A stretch of 64,000 nt of DNA, from assembly GCA_014802015.1 (NCBI GenBank), contig JAAVDB010000017.1, positions 101,794 through 165,793 of the forward strand. Direction: 5' to 3'. Source of the DNA: Bacteroides sp. Lineage in GTDB: Bacteria > Bacteroidota > Bacteroidia > Bacteroidales > Muribaculaceae. Of the stretch, positions 63,397 through 64,000 are shown one piece after another. Position 1 is the first letter of the stretch; every line of letters begins with the position of its first letter. The notes beneath the pieces are model-generated. The model saw only the letters and a program-made list of their open reading frames with translations. It was not told the origin of the DNA and ran no database searches. The position numbers were made by a program, and so were the translations under genes.

Positions 63397-64000
63397 ATGA
63401 AAAAAACAGTCCTGTTATTGGCCATGTTATCCGGTGTGTACACAGGTGTGCATTCCGAGATAAAACTACCCGCTGTAATTTCCGATAATATGGTGCTTCA
63501 GCAGCAGTCTGACGTCAGACTGTGGGGTACGGCACGCCCGGACAGCAAGGTCACCGTCACCCCGTCATGGGACAGCAAGGCGTACTCTATCACCGCCGGC
63601 AAGGATGGTGACTGGTCGGTCAACGTCGCCACACCACAGGCCGGAGGACCATACTCCGTCACCATCAGCGACGGCGACGCACTCACCATCAATAACGTCA
63701 TGATCGGCGAGGTGTGGGTGTGCTCGGGCCAGTCCAATATGGATATGCGCATGAGCGGACGTTACGGCGACCCCGTGCTCGAATCGATGGATGCGATCAT
63801 CACTTCCACCAATCCTGACATCCGCATGTTTACCGTGGGGGCCAAAATGACCGGCGAGCCTCTTGACGATTGCTCGGGTAAATGGGAGGAGGCATCCCCC
63901 GCCACAGTGCCGGAATTTTCTGCCACAGCCTATTTCTTCGCACGCAAACTCAACGAGGCGCTTCACATCCCGGTCGGCATCATCCACACCAGCTATGGAG
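63397..64000 (+). CDS. Second SGNH acetylesterase of the same family (3' end outside window)
   Basis: Open from the ATG at 63397 to the window edge (201 codons), 23 nt after the GH30 stop. Signal peptide (M-K-K-T-V-L-L-L-A-M-L-S-G), the same beta-sandwich (V-L-Q-Q-Q-S-D-V-R-L-W-G) and the nucleophile Ser113 in C-S-G-Q-S-N-M-D-M. It is a paralogue of the gene at 60465, the two flanking the GH30 gene. Two deacetylases suggest a doubly or densely acetylated substrate. The Asp/His of the active site lie outside. Confidence 0.88.
   Translation, partial: MKKTVLLLAMLSGVYTGVHSEIKLPAVISDNMVLQQQSDVRLWGTARPDSKVTVTPSWDSKAYSITAGKDGDWSVNVATPQAGGPYSVTISDGDALTINNVMIGEVWVCSGQSNMDMRMSGRYGDPVLESMDAIITSTNPDIRMFTVGAKMTGEPLDDCSGKWEEASPATVPEFSATAYFFARKLNEALHIPVGIIHTSYG

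Overview
The window reads as chromosomal DNA from a gut-type member of the Bacteroidales, most plausibly Muribaculaceae (family level is inference). The evidence is: many promoters of the Bacteroidota type (TTTG, about 20 nt, then TAnnTTTG); two SusC/SusD pairs; two proteins with C-terminal tails of the secretion-sorting kind; Nudix-type sugar regulation; a GT3-type glycogen synthase; and an exported OmpA of Bacteroidales type. No rRNA, CRISPR array, prophage or intact insertion sequence was seen. One tRNA-Pro(CGG) is present.

Layout. 1-435: rpmB-rpmG. 785-1819: ROK sugar kinase. 2030-5671: large secreted PL11 rhamnogalacturonan lyase. 5775-8577: ispD-recG. 8661-8780: a 39-codon small ORF missed by ordinary calling. 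8980-17508: uronate and pentose catabolism (SDR fructuronate reductase, uxuA, KDPG aldolase, XylE-like transporter, xylA, xylB and a Nudix-type XylR), interrupted at 11077-11452 by a mobile-element remnant, a 33-bp tandem repeat and a truncated ATPase gene. 17872-20384: OmpA protein, HD phosphohydrolase and a lipoprotein. 20536-29725: an exported metalloprotease, SusC, SusD and a sorted secreted protein, probably for peptide or glycopeptide uptake. 30249-34194: polA, a SufT-like gene and lpxH. 34279-41243: polyprenyl synthase, glycosyltransferase, glycogen synthase, glycogen phosphorylase and a nitroreductase lipoprotein. 41300-42209: divergent HxlR regulator and cupin. 42412-45699: tRNA-Pro, M18 peptidase, candidate small RNAs and rex. 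45825-48331: gltX-argC. 48501-64000: a polysaccharide utilization locus (PUL).

The most interesting part is the last locus. It holds a GH3 beta-glucosidase, a membrane-tethered regulator, SusC, SusD, a DUF3823 lipoprotein, two SGNH acetylesterases and a GH30 glucanase; the substrate is probably an acetylated beta-glucan (inference). The regulator (51151-53784) joins an extracytoplasmic kelch-type sensor to a cytoplasmic SARP-like winged helix plus TPR activation domain. Three promoters in this locus carry TTAAY boxes phased about every 11 bp. In all three the last box begins exactly 15 nt before the TAnnTTTG element and no -33 TTTG is present. The three promoters serve the GH3 gene, the susC operon, and a gene-free stretch of about 170 nt that ends in a strong terminator, which looks like a small RNA. 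Direct repeats at 11 or 22 bp are how SARP proteins bind DNA, so a one-component SARP/kelch PUL switch with its own sRNA is a testable hypothesis.
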